In this document: positions 1-8,738 of the stretch, one piece after another
Layout of the letters: the number at the start of each line of letters is the position of its first letter
Numbering within the stretch: position 1 is the stretch's first letter
Assembly: GCF_004799685.1 (NCBI RefSeq)
Contig: NZ_CP031311.1
Coordinates: 1,922,001 to 1,986,000 of the forward strand
DNA from: Halobellus limi
GTDB taxonomy: Archaea; Halobacteriota; Halobacteria; Halobacteriales; Haloferacaceae
Direction: 5' to 3'
Length of the DNA: 64,000 nt
Translations under genes and position numbers: made by a program
Notes under the pieces: model-generated
What the model was told of the DNA's origin: nothing
The model's input: only the letters and a program-made list of their open reading frames with translations
Database searches by the model: none

Positions 1-204
1 CCGAGTGCACCGGACGGCGTGTATTCCGAGCGCGATTCCTCCGCGTGACGCACGCCGCGGCATCAGTGCCACGTCTGCGGGTGCGAGTGGGGGCCGTGAA
101 ACGACAACTCGACGACACCGTGGGGTGGTGTCCCGTAGCAAACCTAAAGTACACCGAATATCTATAGGCGGTCACAGTTATGAACCGAAACGAGTCTCTC
201 ACAG

Positions 205-226
205 TCCGAATCCGACCGTATTCGGA
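205..226. promoter_or_regulatory. Candidate operator palindrome upstream of the ABC ATPase
   Basis: A 7-base inverted repeat, TCCGAAT with ATTCGGA separated by eight bases, sits 27 bases before the ATG at 253. Its position suits an operator, but no second copy was noticed in the cluster, so this is weak. Confidence 0.25.
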
Positions 227-252
227 GATCGCGACGGACGGAGGTGGCCCGG

Positions 253-1050
253 ATGGCGTCTGAGGTGCGACAGTCGGGGCAGACGGACGAGACGGCGGGG
301 GTCGCCCACGGGACGTCCGCCGCCGGCGCGATCCACGTCAGGAACCTCACGAAGGTGTTCGACACCGAGGAGGGGACGGAGACGGTCTTCGAGGACGTGA
401 GTTTCGACATCGAACCCGGATCGTTCGTGACGCTCATCGGGCGCTCCGGCAGCGGCAAGTCGACGATGCTGAACATCATCAGCGGCGTCCTCGAACCGAC
501 GGAGGGACGCGTCGAGTTCGAGGCGACGGAGGAAGGCGACGTGACGCTCGGACACGTGTTCCAGTCGCCCCGGCTGCTGCCCTGGAACACCTGCGTCGAG
601 AACATCGAGTACGTCCACGAGGACAACCCCGACTACACCAGGGAACTGGCCGAGGAGTACCTCGACCTCGTCGGGCTCTCGAACCACTACGACAAGTACC
701 CCTCACAGCTCTCCGGCGGACAGCGCCAGCGCGTCGGCATCACCCGGGCACTGAGCATCGATCCGGAGATCCTCGTCATGGACGAGCCGTTCAGCAACCT
801 CGACGAGATCACCGCCGAGTCGCTCCGCGAGGAACTCATCGAGATCTGGCAGAAACTCGGGAAGACGGTGTTCTTCGTCACCCACGACATCACGGAGGCG
901 ATCGAACTCTCCGATCGGATCCTGATGCTGGGCAACGGAGAGATCTTCGACGATATGTCGATCGAACTCGATCGACCTCGCAACGTCGACTCCGAGGAGT
1001 TCCTGAAAGTACGACAGGACGCGATCGACCGGTTCCACGCGATCAAGTGA
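253..1050 (+). CDS. ABC transporter ATP-binding protein (NitT/TauT/SsuB type)
   Basis: This 265-residue protein is the cytoplasmic ATPase of an importer of the nitrate/taurine/alkanesulfonate class. Walker A (GRSGSGKST) lies at 63-71, the signature LSGGQRQR at 153-160, Walker B with MDEPF at 173-180 and the switch histidine at 211. The PRLLPWN segment after the Q-loop is typical of SsuB/TauB/NrtD proteins. I prefer the ATG at 253, seven bases after GGAGGTGG, over the GTG at 244. A permease gene follows on the same strand after a 167-base gap that carries its own promoter-like sequence. No binding protein is next to it here, so one may lie left of the window or be shared with the module at 4.5-8.3 kb. 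The substrate cannot be read from the sequence. Confidence 0.93.
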   Translation: MASEVRQSGQTDETAGVAHGTSAAGAIHVRNLTKVFDTEEGTETVFEDVSFDIEPGSFVTLIGRSGSGKSTMLNIISGVLEPTEGRVEFEATEEGDVTLGHVFQSPRLLPWNTCVENIEYVHEDNPDYTRELAEEYLDLVGLSNHYDKYPSQLSGGQRQRVGITRALSIDPEILVMDEPFSNLDEITAESLREELIEIWQKLGKTVFFVTHDITEAIELSDRILMLGNGEIFDDMSIELDRPRNVDSEEFLKVRQDAIDRFHAIK

Positions 1051-1124
1051 GTGGGTCGATGGAACGCAGCAATCCACACCCGTCTACGCAAAGAATTAAG
1101 TCTATAAGCGTAATCCCTGATCGT

Positions 1125-1211
1125 ATGCGAGTGAGTGACCCACGAGTGTCTCGGGGACGTGTACCGGTTACCGGCAGCCGGGGACCGCCGGCGGTCGGGC
1201 CGGTGGAGTGA
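1125..1211 (+). CDS. Possible 28-residue leader ORF before the ABC permease
   Basis: An ATG 17 bases after a TATA-like element (near 1099-1108) opens a 28-codon frame beginning MRVSDPRVSRGR. Its TGA lies six bases before the permease ATG at 1218. The placement fits a leaderless upstream ORF that is translationally coupled to the permease. The peptide is rich in Arg, Gly, Pro and Val and resembles nothing I recognise. It could equally be untranslated 5' leader. Confidence 0.3.
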   Translation: MRVSDPRVSRGRVPVTGSRGPPAVGPVE

Positions 1212-1217
1212 GAGCCG

Positions 1218-2027
1218 ATGTCCACAAGCACCCGGTCGCTTCCGACGCCGCTCCGTTCGACGCTCGGAGACAAGTGGGCCGCTGCGCTCATCAGCGCCGC
1301 GCTCGGGCTCGCCGCCTGGTGGCTCGTCACGGTGGTCTTCCCGCGCGGGCTCTTCCCCGGGCCGATCGAGACGGTGAACGCCTCGGCGGAACTGCTCGCC
1401 TCCGGCATCGTCTGGACGCATATGGAGGCCACGTTCTTCCGGACGTTCCTCGGCTTCATCGGCGCCTTCTTCGTCGGCGGGGCGCTCGGCGTCGCGATGG
1501 GGATCAACAACTTCGGTGAGAACTTCTCGACGCCGATCATCATCATCGCGCTCTCGGTCCCCGGCATCGCGTGGGCCGCGATCACGACGATCATCTTCGG
1601 ATTCGGCGTCGCGGCCCCGGTCGTCGCCACCGCCGTCACCGTGTTCCCGTACATCTCGCTCCGGATCTGGAAGGGGGTCGAGGACATCGATCCGAACCTC
1701 ATTCGGATGAGCCGTTCGTTCGACATCTCGAAGACCCGCCTGCTCCGCCGGATGATCCTCCCGAGCATCGCCCCGGCGCTCTTCACCGCCGTCCGGTTCG
1801 GACTCGCGATCTCCTGGAAGATCGAGACGCAGGCTGAGATCTTCGCCTCGAACTCGGGCGTCGGCTACCGGGCGATCGAGGCGTTCTCGCGCTATCAGTA
1901 CGACACCGCGATGGCGTGGGCCGCCGTGTTCGTCGTCATCGTGTTCCTCCTGGAGATGGCGGTGCTCCGCCCGCTCGAACGGAAGGTGTTCGCCTACCGG
2001 AAGGAGGCGGATTTCGGCGTTCTCTGA
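1218..2027 (+). CDS. ABC transporter permease (NitT/TauT/SsuC type)
   Basis: A 269-residue integral membrane subunit with about six transmembrane helices and the BPD_transp_1 fold. The cytoplasmic coupling loop is recognisable around residues 150-180 (KGVEDIDPNLIRMSRSFDIS). This is the EAA-like loop that docks on the ATPase, with the glycine replaced, as is common in the SsuC/TauC group. It follows the ATPase at 253-1050 and should form the channel of the same importer. A TATA-like element near 1100 suggests it can also be transcribed on its own. The substrate is unknown; the aromatic catabolic genes nearby suggest an organic acid or a sulfonated or carboxylated aromatic. Confidence 0.92.
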   Translation: MSTSTRSLPTPLRSTLGDKWAAALISAALGLAAWWLVTVVFPRGLFPGPIETVNASAELLASGIVWTHMEATFFRTFLGFIGAFFVGGALGVAMGINNFGENFSTPIIIIALSVPGIAWAAITTIIFGFGVAAPVVATAVTVFPYISLRIWKGVEDIDPNLIRMSRSFDISKTRLLRRMILPSIAPALFTAVRFGLAISWKIETQAEIFASNSGVGYRAIEAFSRYQYDTAMAWAAVFVVIVFLLEMAVLRPLERKVFAYRKEADFGVL

Positions 2028-2080
2028 TCCGCTCGGCGCCGCCCTGTCTCTTCCGTGGGCGTCGGTCTCACTCGGAGGGA

Positions 2081-2090
2081 GTATTATATA
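2081..2090 (+). promoter_or_regulatory. TATA box for UspA gene
   Basis: The sequence GTATTATATA lies 24 bases before the ATG at 2114, the spacing expected for a leaderless haloarchaeal transcript. Confidence 0.6.
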
Positions 2091-2113
2091 CGTGGGTAGC
2101 GAACCCCTGGCGT

Positions 2114-2638
2114 ATGTCCGTTCTCGCAGCAACCGACGGAACGACTGTCCCGGACCGCGTCGTCGAGGTGGCGGCCGATCTCGCAGCACAGTACGGAGAG
2201 GAGCTCGTCGTCGTACACGTGATCCCCGAGGACGTCTTCGAAGAGCAGCGGAAGTCCTCGGTCGAGAGCACCTCGGACCTCGCGCTCACGTTCGCCCCGG
2301 AGATAACCTACCGGGAACTCGGCGATCAGACGGGGACGCCGGGCGGAAGCGACGACCGGTACTCGCTCGAACACGCGCTCCGCGACGCGGCGGGCGTCGC
2401 GGAGGACGTGACAGAACGGACGGTCGACGACGTCGACGACGTCGAGGCGTCCTACCAGGGGCGCGTCGGCGACGTCACCGAGGAGATCCTGCAGGTGACA
2501 GACGAGACGGATCCGCGGTACCTCGTCGTCGGCGGGCGGAAGCGGACCCCCGTCGGTAAGGCCATCTTCGGAAGCGTCACGCAGTCGCTGCTGCTGGAGG
2601 CCGACCGGCCGGTCGTCACGGTGATGAGCGGGGAGTAA
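2114..2638 (+). CDS. Universal stress protein (UspA family)
   Basis: A 174-residue single UspA domain. It opens with the typical first strand (SVLAATDG) and ends with the nucleotide-binding loop GGRKRTPVGKAIFGSVTQ and the final strand RPVVTVM, so it probably binds ATP. Compared with short UspA proteins it has an acidic insertion after the second strand. The ATG at 2114 is chosen because the TATA box at 2081 predicts a leaderless start there. UspA proteins often sit beside haloarchaeal transporters; here it separates an ABC permease from an SDR gene. Its exact role is not predictable. Confidence 0.9.
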   Translation: MSVLAATDGTTVPDRVVEVAADLAAQYGEELVVVHVIPEDVFEEQRKSSVESTSDLALTFAPEITYRELGDQTGTPGGSDDRYSLEHALRDAAGVAEDVTERTVDDVDDVEASYQGRVGDVTEEILQVTDETDPRYLVVGGRKRTPVGKAIFGSVTQSLLLEADRPVVTVMSGE

Positions 2639-2695
2639 CCCGGCGCCACCGAGCCGAACGGTTATCATCCCTCACGACAGACCACCGCATAGCAG

Positions 2696-3424
2696 ATGAA
2701 CGCTGAGAACACAGCCGTGGTGACAGGCGCGGCGACCGGCATCGGAGCGGCGATCACAGAGCGGCTCGCGGCGGACGGGTACCACGTCGTCGTGGCGGAC
2801 GTCGCAGACGGGAGCGAGACGGTCGCTCGCGTCGAGGCGGCCGGCGGCAGCGCCGAGTTCCGCGAGGCCGACGTCACCGACGAGGACGCGATGCGATCGC
2901 TGTTCGAGGGCCTCGACCTGGACGTCCTCGTCAACAACGCGGCGTACTACGCGCCGCTCGTCACAGACAAGAAGCGGTTCGACGAGATCCCCTCCGAAGA
3001 GTGGGACACCGTCCTCGCGGTGAACGCGAAGGGGACGTTCCTCGCATCGAAACACGCGCTCGACGCGTTCGGCGACGGCGGGAGCATCGTGAACATCTCG
3101 TCGTCGGTCGTGACGATGGGCGTCCCGGGCTTTCTCCACTACGTCGCCTCGAAGGGGGCGGTGCTCGCGATGACGCGGGCGATGGCTGCCGAAGTCGGCG
3201 ACATCGGCGTCCGCGTCAACGCCGTGATGCCGGGGTTCACCTGGTCGGAGGCCTCCCAGCAGGCGGGCGAGGAGTACCTGGAAGACTACGTCGGCGAACA
3301 GGACCTCGACCGGGTCGTCGAGCCCGAGGACATCGCGGGGGTCGTCGCCTTCCTCGCCAGCCCCGACAGCGGCGTGATGACCGGGCAGGCGATCAACGCG
3401 GATCCGGGGCTCTCGTACTACTGA
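2696..3424 (+). CDS. SDR family oxidoreductase
   Basis: A 242-residue classical short-chain dehydrogenase/reductase. It has the glycine motif GAATGIG at 11-17, NNAA at 80-83, the catalytic serine in the NISSS segment (about 136) and the YxxxK pair Y149/K153. Asp35 after the second strand favours NAD(H) over NADP(H). The C-terminal stretch (SGVMTGQAINADPGLSYY) is typical of the 3-oxoacyl-ACP reductase-like branch. It would oxidise an alcohol or cis-dihydrodiol, or reduce a ketone. Its place in the catabolic cluster suggests an upper-pathway step, but family membership does not fix the substrate. Confidence 0.92.
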   Translation: MNAENTAVVTGAATGIGAAITERLAADGYHVVVADVADGSETVARVEAAGGSAEFREADVTDEDAMRSLFEGLDLDVLVNNAAYYAPLVTDKKRFDEIPSEEWDTVLAVNAKGTFLASKHALDAFGDGGSIVNISSSVVTMGVPGFLHYVASKGAVLAMTRAMAAEVGDIGVRVNAVMPGFTWSEASQQAGEEYLEDYVGEQDLDRVVEPEDIAGVVAFLASPDSGVMTGQAINADPGLSYY

Positions 3425-3461
3425 CGTTACTGACGTCGCGGGAACGTTTGCGCCGTCGACT

Positions 3462-4370
3462 TCAACTCAGAAGTGTCACGCCGATCGCGCCGGCGACGGC
3501 GACGAGCGCGCCGATCACCAGCCGCGGGGTGATCCGTTCGAGGTTGTCGCTCACGAAGAGGATCGAGAGGAAGATCACGACGAGCGGGCTCGACTGGACC
3601 AGCGGCACGACGAGCGACACCGGCTCCAACTCCAGCGCGCCGTAGTAGCCGAGGAGAAAGAGCGTGTTGGCGAGTCCCGCCCCGACCAGCCACGGGAGCT
3701 CGCGGCGCTCTACCTCCCGGAGGTCCGGAAGCCCCTGCGTCCACCACAGGTAGACGAGGAACCCGACGCCGGCGCTGACCGTCTTGACCGTCAGCCCGGT
3801 GAGGACCGCCGCCCCCTCCGCGAACCCGAGTTTGGCGAACGTCGGCTCGATCCCGTAGAAGAACGCCGCCGCGAACGGGAACGCGAGGCCGGCGTAGCCC
3901 GCACCGCCGTCCCCGGCGTCCGAACGCCCGTGCTCGTAGGTGATGATCGCGATTCCGAGGACGATGGCGACCATCGAGACCAGGTGGCCGCCAGTGACGA
4001 CCTCACCGAGGACGACGACGGCGATGAGCGAGGCGTGCAGCGGCTGTGAGGCCTTGATGGGTTCGGCGCGGCTGGACCCGATCCGCTTGATCCCCTCGAA
4101 GTGCATCGCCCGCCCGACCATCGTTCCGAGCAGTCCCGCGGCGGTGAACGCCCCGAGAGAGCGGAGCGTCAGGTCCTGAATCGGCGAGCCGAGCAGGAAC
4201 GCCGCCGGCACTAGCGCGAGGACGTTCACCACGAGAACGACGACCAGGGCGTCCGAGGAGTCGCTGGTGATCGTTCCGTAGCGGATCGACAGCGACTGTA
4301 CCGCCAGCGCGAACGCGCCGAAGGCGGCCAGGAGGACGCCGAGCGAGAGGATCTCTCCGCCGGGGATCAT
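3462..4370 (-). CDS. DMT superfamily (EamA) transporter
   Basis: A 302-residue membrane protein with about ten hydrophobic helices arranged as two EamA repeats. Each repeat ends in the conserved glycine/proline helix (for example PLHASLIAVVVLGEVVTGGH in the first and SSPLVVIFLSILFVSDNLER in the second). Members of this family export small metabolites, amino acids or nucleoside-like compounds. It is convergent with the SDR gene and upstream of no obvious partner. In a catabolic cluster it may remove an intermediate, which is inference only. Confidence 0.9.
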   Translation of the reverse strand: MIPGGEILSLGVLLAAFGAFALAVQSLSIRYGTITSDSSDALVVVLVVNVLALVPAAFLLGSPIQDLTLRSLGAFTAAGLLGTMVGRAMHFEGIKRIGSSRAEPIKASQPLHASLIAVVVLGEVVTGGHLVSMVAIVLGIAIITYEHGRSDAGDGGAGYAGLAFPFAAAFFYGIEPTFAKLGFAEGAAVLTGLTVKTVSAGVGFLVYLWWTQGLPDLREVERRELPWLVGAGLANTLFLLGYYGALELEPVSLVVPLVQSSPLVVIFLSILFVSDNLERITPRLVIGALVAVAGAIGVTLLS

Positions 4371-4566
4371 CGCGTCGCTCCCGTTGCGGTTTCGATACGA
4401 ACGCCGCTCGGAGCGTTGGGACTCTCGACGGGGCTGCGTTTCATCGGTAGCGACGTGGACGTGTTACGGTATAACAGTTGTCATTCGACGGACCGCGTCG
4501 AACCGAGTGGTTGGACGGGGCGTGACGAGAAGGTGAACGGTCGCCTCGACGCCGCCGCGCGAGTTG

Positions 4567-5328
4567 TCATCGCCACCGCATAATGCGGTGTTCTGCGGCG
4601 CGCAGCCCCTCTTGCCCGAGGATGATCAGGATCACGGGCACAACCACCCACCCGAGGAGGAGGTCGACCCGCTGCTGCTGGAACCAGTAGTTGACCATGT
4701 AGCCGACGCCGGACCCGGCCCCGAACACCTCGGCGATGAAGAGGACCTTCCAGGAGACGACGAGGCCCCAGTACATCGAGGGGAAGAGGTACTGGAGGAC
4801 CTGCGGCAGGAGGATGTCGCGGTAGCGCTGGAGGCGACTCGCGCCGAAGAAATCGGCCATCTCCGTGATCTCGGGGTCGAGTTCCTGGGTGCCCTCCCAC
4901 ATGTTCAGGATCACGAACGGGACGCCGACGATCACGACCGTCAGGACGGGGACCCACTCGGAGATACCCAGCGCGATGATGAGAGCGAACGCGACCGCGA
5001 TGGACGGGACCGAGAGCCCGAGGACGATCCACGCGCGCAGGAACGCCTCCGCCTCCTTGCGGAGGCCCATCGCCGTTCCGACGACGGTGCCGACGACGAC
5101 CGAGATGGCGAACCCGGCCAGCAGCCGTCGGAACGTATCGAGGATGTTGCTCTGGTAGGTGCCGAACTGGGAGTCCGTGACCACCGTTTGGGTGGCCACG
5201 GCCAGTTCGACCAGGCCGGGAAGGACGTACGACGGATAGAACTGCGATCCCACCTGCCAGGCGATCAGAAGCACCGCCGCTACGGCCGCCTTCTTTTCGA
5301 TATTTCGTTCTTGGATGTAAGAATACAT
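4567..5328 (-). CDS. ABC transporter permease (NitT/TauT/SsuC type)
   Basis: A 253-residue permease with about six transmembrane helices and an SsuC-like coupling loop (WEGTQELDPEITEMADFFG). It lies 25 bases after the binding-protein gene on the same strand, so the two form an operon. It resembles the permease at 7485-8273 in its coupling loop. The two may therefore form a heterodimeric channel served by the ATPase at 6677-7483, which reads the other way. Confidence 0.92.
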   Translation of the reverse strand: MYSYIQERNIEKKAAVAAVLLIAWQVGSQFYPSYVLPGLVELAVATQTVVTDSQFGTYQSNILDTFRRLLAGFAISVVVGTVVGTAMGLRKEAEAFLRAWIVLGLSVPSIAVAFALIIALGISEWVPVLTVVIVGVPFVILNMWEGTQELDPEITEMADFFGASRLQRYRDILLPQVLQYLFPSMYWGLVVSWKVLFIAEVFGAGSGVGYMVNYWFQQQRVDLLLGWVVVPVILIILGQEGLRAAEHRIMRWR

Positions 5329-5353
5329 AGGGAGTGTCGAGCCGTTGCGGACG

Positions 5354-6439
5354 TTACTGCGGGTTCCGGAGGACGTCGTCCTGCGACGGCATCTCTTCGA
5401 GGAAGTCGTAGCTGCTCATCAGTTCGACGAACTCCCAGGTGGCGTCGCGGTAGTCGTCGGTGGTGGTGTCGCGGAAGATCTGTCCGTCGCTGGCCCACTC
5501 GTCGACGACGTCCACCTTCGCCTGGTTGTCGATGGAGGCGGTCTCGCCGTACTCGTCGAGGATCGAGACGGTGTTCTCCCGCCAGTGTTCCGTGGCGCTC
5601 TGCCCGCCCCGGAGGAGCGCCGCGGCGGTCTCGGTGTTGTTCTCGTACCAGTCGGAGTAGCTCCACCACGAGGTGAGCGGCAGCGTGTAGCCCGTCCGCT
5701 CCCGCCACATCTCGTTCAGTTGCGTCAGCCGACGGTACGTGTCGGGATCGGACTCCATCGTGATCGTGAGCCCGCTCACGTTGATCACGCCGTCGATCTC
5801 CTCGTCCTGCAGGAGGCCGAGGAGGGCGGGCGGGGCAGCGGTCGTCGTCCCGAAGTCCTGTCGCAGTCGGAGCCCCGATTCCTCCGCGACGACCGCCTGG
5901 AACGCCTGGACCGTCGAGGAACCCCACGACCACACGCCGATGCGTTGGCCCTCCAGGTCACCGATCGACTCGTACTCGCTGCCGGCTCGGGTGTACAGCG
6001 CGTTGATGCTCTGGAGGCAGCCGTCCCAGCCGAACGTCACGAGGTCTTCCCCCTGGATGTAGTTGCCCATATAGGGGATCATCGAGACCATATTGACGTC
6101 GACTTCCCCGCTGGTCAGCGACTGCACCTGCGCGCTGAACGGGGCGTAATCGACCGTGAGGTCGATCCCCTCCGCCTCGAAGACGCCCGCGTCCGTCGCG
6201 GCCTCGTACATCGGGTAGTGAATCGTACCTTCCGGGAGCTGGATCCGAACCGACGTCAGATCGTCCCCCGCGGAGCCGGCAGTGGTCCCTTCGGACCCGC
6301 CGTCGCCGCTATCGCCGTCTCCGCTACCACCGCCGTCACCGCTGTCTCCGCCGTTACCGCCGCTGCTGCAACCGGCCAGTCCGGCGATTCCGACAGCACC
6401 CGATCCAGCGATAAACCGCCTTCTGCTAACACGATGCAT
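5354..6439 (-). CDS. ABC transporter substrate-binding lipoprotein (NMT1/SsuA-like)
   Basis: A 361-residue extracytoplasmic binding protein. The N-terminus has a twin-arginine signal (SRRRF at 5-9) and a lipobox LAGC ending at Cys24. A Gly/Ser/Asp-rich flexible linker runs to about residue 60, so the protein is Tat-exported and lipid-anchored. The rest has the NMT1/SsuA pattern: an opening strand VRIQLPEGTIHYPMYEA, a GVFEAEGIDLTV segment and a SLTSGEVDVNM segment. Such domains bind nitrate, taurine, sulfonates, pyrimidines or aromatic carboxylates. It is the only binding protein in the window. It is divergent from the ATPase at 6677, with about 237 bases between them. Confidence 0.93.
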   Translation of the reverse strand: MHRVSRRRFIAGSGAVGIAGLAGCSSGGNGGDSGDGGGSGDGDSGDGGSEGTTAGSAGDDLTSVRIQLPEGTIHYPMYEAATDAGVFEAEGIDLTVDYAPFSAQVQSLTSGEVDVNMVSMIPYMGNYIQGEDLVTFGWDGCLQSINALYTRAGSEYESIGDLEGQRIGVWSWGSSTVQAFQAVVAEESGLRLRQDFGTTTAAPPALLGLLQDEEIDGVINVSGLTITMESDPDTYRRLTQLNEMWRERTGYTLPLTSWWSYSDWYENNTETAAALLRGGQSATEHWRENTVSILDEYGETASIDNQAKVDVVDEWASDGQIFRDTTTDDYRDATWEFVELMSSYDFLEEMPSQDDVLRNPQ

Positions 6440-6676
6440 AGTACTCCGAAATTTATCGAAGGTAATAAAATCACCGGGAAGATCGTGAATGATCGCGCGT
6501 TCGTCGACGGAGACCCGGGTTCGTCCCTCGTCAGCGTCGGGTCACCGACTCGCCGGCGTCGAGCCATAGAAAGATTATTATACACTCACAATCTTGTGCC
6601 AGGTGTTCACACGATCTATGTACCGACACGATCTCTGTGCCGATATTCTCTCGAGAAACGCCTCAGGAGGGGGGCG

Positions 6677-7483
6677 ATGACCGCCGCCGAAGAGGAGGCG
6701 CCCGCCCGCGGGAACGGAGGGGGGTCGGAAGGGACCCTGGAACTCCGAGACATCGTCAAGACCTTCGAGAAACCCGGGCAGGGCCAGATTCTCGTCCTCG
6801 ACGAGGTCGACCTCGACGTCGAGACCGGCGCGTTCATCTCTCTTCTCGGCCCCTCGGGCTGCGGAAAGACGACGTTGATGAACGTCGTTTCGGGGCTCAT
6901 CGAACCGGACGGGGGAACGATGCGACGGGGCGGACGCGACGTCTCTCCGGACGACCTCTCGCTCGGGTACATCTTCCAGGAACCCCGGCTGCTCAACTGG
7001 AAGACCGTCGCCGGCAACATCGAGTTCGCGCTCGAAGCCAGGGACGTCCCGGAGGCCGAGTGGGACGAGCGGATCGAGCGCTACCTGGAGATGGTCAACC
7101 TGGGGGACGAGGGGGACAACTACCCGACCCGGCTCTCCGGCGGGATGAAACAGCGCGTCGCCATCGCCAGAGCGCTCGCGACCGAACCCGAGATCATGCT
7201 GATGGACGAACCGTTCAGCAGCCTCGATGAGATCACCGCCCGCGACCTCCGACAGGAGCTTCTGGACATCTGGAACCGCGAGGAGAAGACGATCCTGTTC
7301 GTCACCCACGACATCAACGAGGCGGTGTTCCTCTCCGATTACATCTACATGATGAACACCGACGGCGAGATGTTCGCCCGGCGGGACATCGACATCGACA
7401 GGCCGAGGCAGTACGACGATCCCGACATCGCACAGCGCGAGGCGGAACTGTACACGGAGTTCCACGAGCAAGTGGTGGACTGA
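6677..7483 (+). CDS. ABC transporter ATP-binding protein (NitT/TauT/SsuB type)
   Basis: A 268-residue ATPase with Walker A GPSGCGKTT at 58-66, Q-loop FQEPRLLNW at 100-108, signature LSGGMKQR at 153-160, Walker B with MDEPF at 173-180 and a switch His in VTHD. The ATG at 6677 is chosen over upstream in-frame codons because AGGAGGGG stands a few bases before it. The permease gene starts one base after its stop (TGAGATG), so both are translated as a unit. With the divergent binding protein and permease it makes a second, complete importer. Confidence 0.94.
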   Translation: MTAAEEEAPARGNGGGSEGTLELRDIVKTFEKPGQGQILVLDEVDLDVETGAFISLLGPSGCGKTTLMNVVSGLIEPDGGTMRRGGRDVSPDDLSLGYIFQEPRLLNWKTVAGNIEFALEARDVPEAEWDERIERYLEMVNLGDEGDNYPTRLSGGMKQRVAIARALATEPEIMLMDEPFSSLDEITARDLRQELLDIWNREEKTILFVTHDINEAVFLSDYIYMMNTDGEMFARRDIDIDRPRQYDDPDIAQREAELYTEFHEQVVD

Positions 7484-7484
7484 G

Positions 7485-8273
7485 ATGGACCGGCTGACAC
7501 GGTACCTCTACACCGTCGCGTCGGTCATCACGCTCCTGGCGCTGTGGTACGTCGGCGGCGTCACGCTCCCCGAGGTCGTCCCCGGGCTGCCGGAGACGTA
7601 CGCCGCGCTCGTCGTCGTGCTGACGACGCCGGGGCCGTACGATCACATGTTCTACTTCCACGTCTGGAAGACGATCCAGATGCTCTTCGCGTCGCTCGTC
7701 GTCTCGATGATCGCGGGGACGCTTCTGGGCGTCGCGCTCGGACGCAACGAGACGCTCGAGAGCACGCTCGCGACGTGGGTGTACGCCTGGCTCGCGATCC
7801 CCTCGCTGGTGATCGTGTTCCTCTCGGCGATCTGGATCGGGTTCGACGCCAGCAGCGGCTACTTCGCCATCCCGCTCGTGATCACGCCGTTCGTGGGCCT
7901 GAACATGTGGGAGGGCGCTCGCAACCTCGACGACGACCTCGCGGAGATGGCGGAGTTCTTCGGGGCGGGGCGCGTCCAGACGTTCACCGACATCGTCATC
8001 CCACAGCTCGCGCCGTTCCTGTTCGCCAGCTTCCGCTCGGCGCTCTCGATCGGGTGGAAGATCACCCTGCTCGTCGAGGCGTTCCTGCTCACCCGCGGCG
8101 TCGGGTTCATGTTCCGGCGGTACTTCGACCAGTACGACCTCCCGACGATGATGAGTTGGCTCATCATCTTCGTGGTGTTCCTGATCGTCGTCGAGTACGG
8201 CGTGCTCGCGCCGCTGCACGAGCGCGTGATGGAGTGGCGGCCGGACGCCGAGGGGGTGCGAGTGACGGAGTGA
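7485..8273 (+). CDS. ABC transporter permease (NitT/TauT/SsuC type)
   Basis: A 262-residue permease with an N-terminal helix, about five further helices and the coupling loop WEGARNLDDDLAEMAEFFGA near residues 142-161. It directly follows the ATPase gene with a one-base gap. The loop is close to that of the permease at 4567-5328, which supports a heterodimer or a recent duplication of the module. The region after its stop turns AT-rich. Confidence 0.92.
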   Translation: MDRLTRYLYTVASVITLLALWYVGGVTLPEVVPGLPETYAALVVVLTTPGPYDHMFYFHVWKTIQMLFASLVVSMIAGTLLGVALGRNETLESTLATWVYAWLAIPSLVIVFLSAIWIGFDASSGYFAIPLVITPFVGLNMWEGARNLDDDLAEMAEFFGAGRVQTFTDIVIPQLAPFLFASFRSALSIGWKITLLVEAFLLTRGVGFMFRRYFDQYDLPTMMSWLIIFVVFLIVVEYGVLAPLHERVMEWRPDAEGVRVTE

Positions 8274-8738
8274 ATCGACCGCCGGCCCGCCGAAGTATCG
8301 AGGCGGTTTCGGGAGCCCAGAACGGCCCCTCCGTCCCAATCAGCGGCGCTTCTTCCAGTCGCAACACGATCGACCTCATCGAGCGCCGGGAGCACTGCCG
8401 TACTGAATTTTGCCAGAGAAAATTCCCGTAGAATACGTTTTCAAATTGAGAACACACGATAGGGAGTCTCTCACAAATAGACGTTCCAAACGCGGTCGCA
8501 AACAGCGGTACATCTGTTATTTCACCGACCAATACTGACAGGGAATATACGCTGAACGCGCGTTTCCGCCTCTATCTGTCGAATCTTCCCCACGAGCGGC
8601 GGATCAATCTTTCCGACGTCATCGGGATCGCTTTCCGATTTCTGTTCTGAGATAGAAAATTCTCTCAGTTCGTAGTTTTCTTTACGTCCTCATCGGAGAC
8701 GGACCGCGACGGGTCCGACGACGACTCCCGACCGGCGT
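8274..8738. other. Intergenic region, no gene seen
   Basis: This gap of 465 bases lies between a plus-strand permease and the 3' end of a minus-strand gene, so it is a convergent gap. From about 8400 it is much richer in A and T than its neighbours. No open frame in it has haloarchaeal coding character. A-rich and T-rich blocks near 8650-8690 could act as terminators for both genes. Confidence 0.5.

Noticed and set aside
687-2189. Long minus-strand frame (500 codons) opposite the ABC ATPase and permease
   Set aside because: Its translation is Arg/Pro/Asp-rich with no domain. It mirrors two well-supported genes, a common effect of GC-rich third positions.
8164-8532. 122-codon minus-strand frame reaching into the 8.3-8.7 kb gap
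   Set aside because: Half of it is antisense to the permease, and the remainder lacks haloarchaeal codon bias and any recognisable domain.
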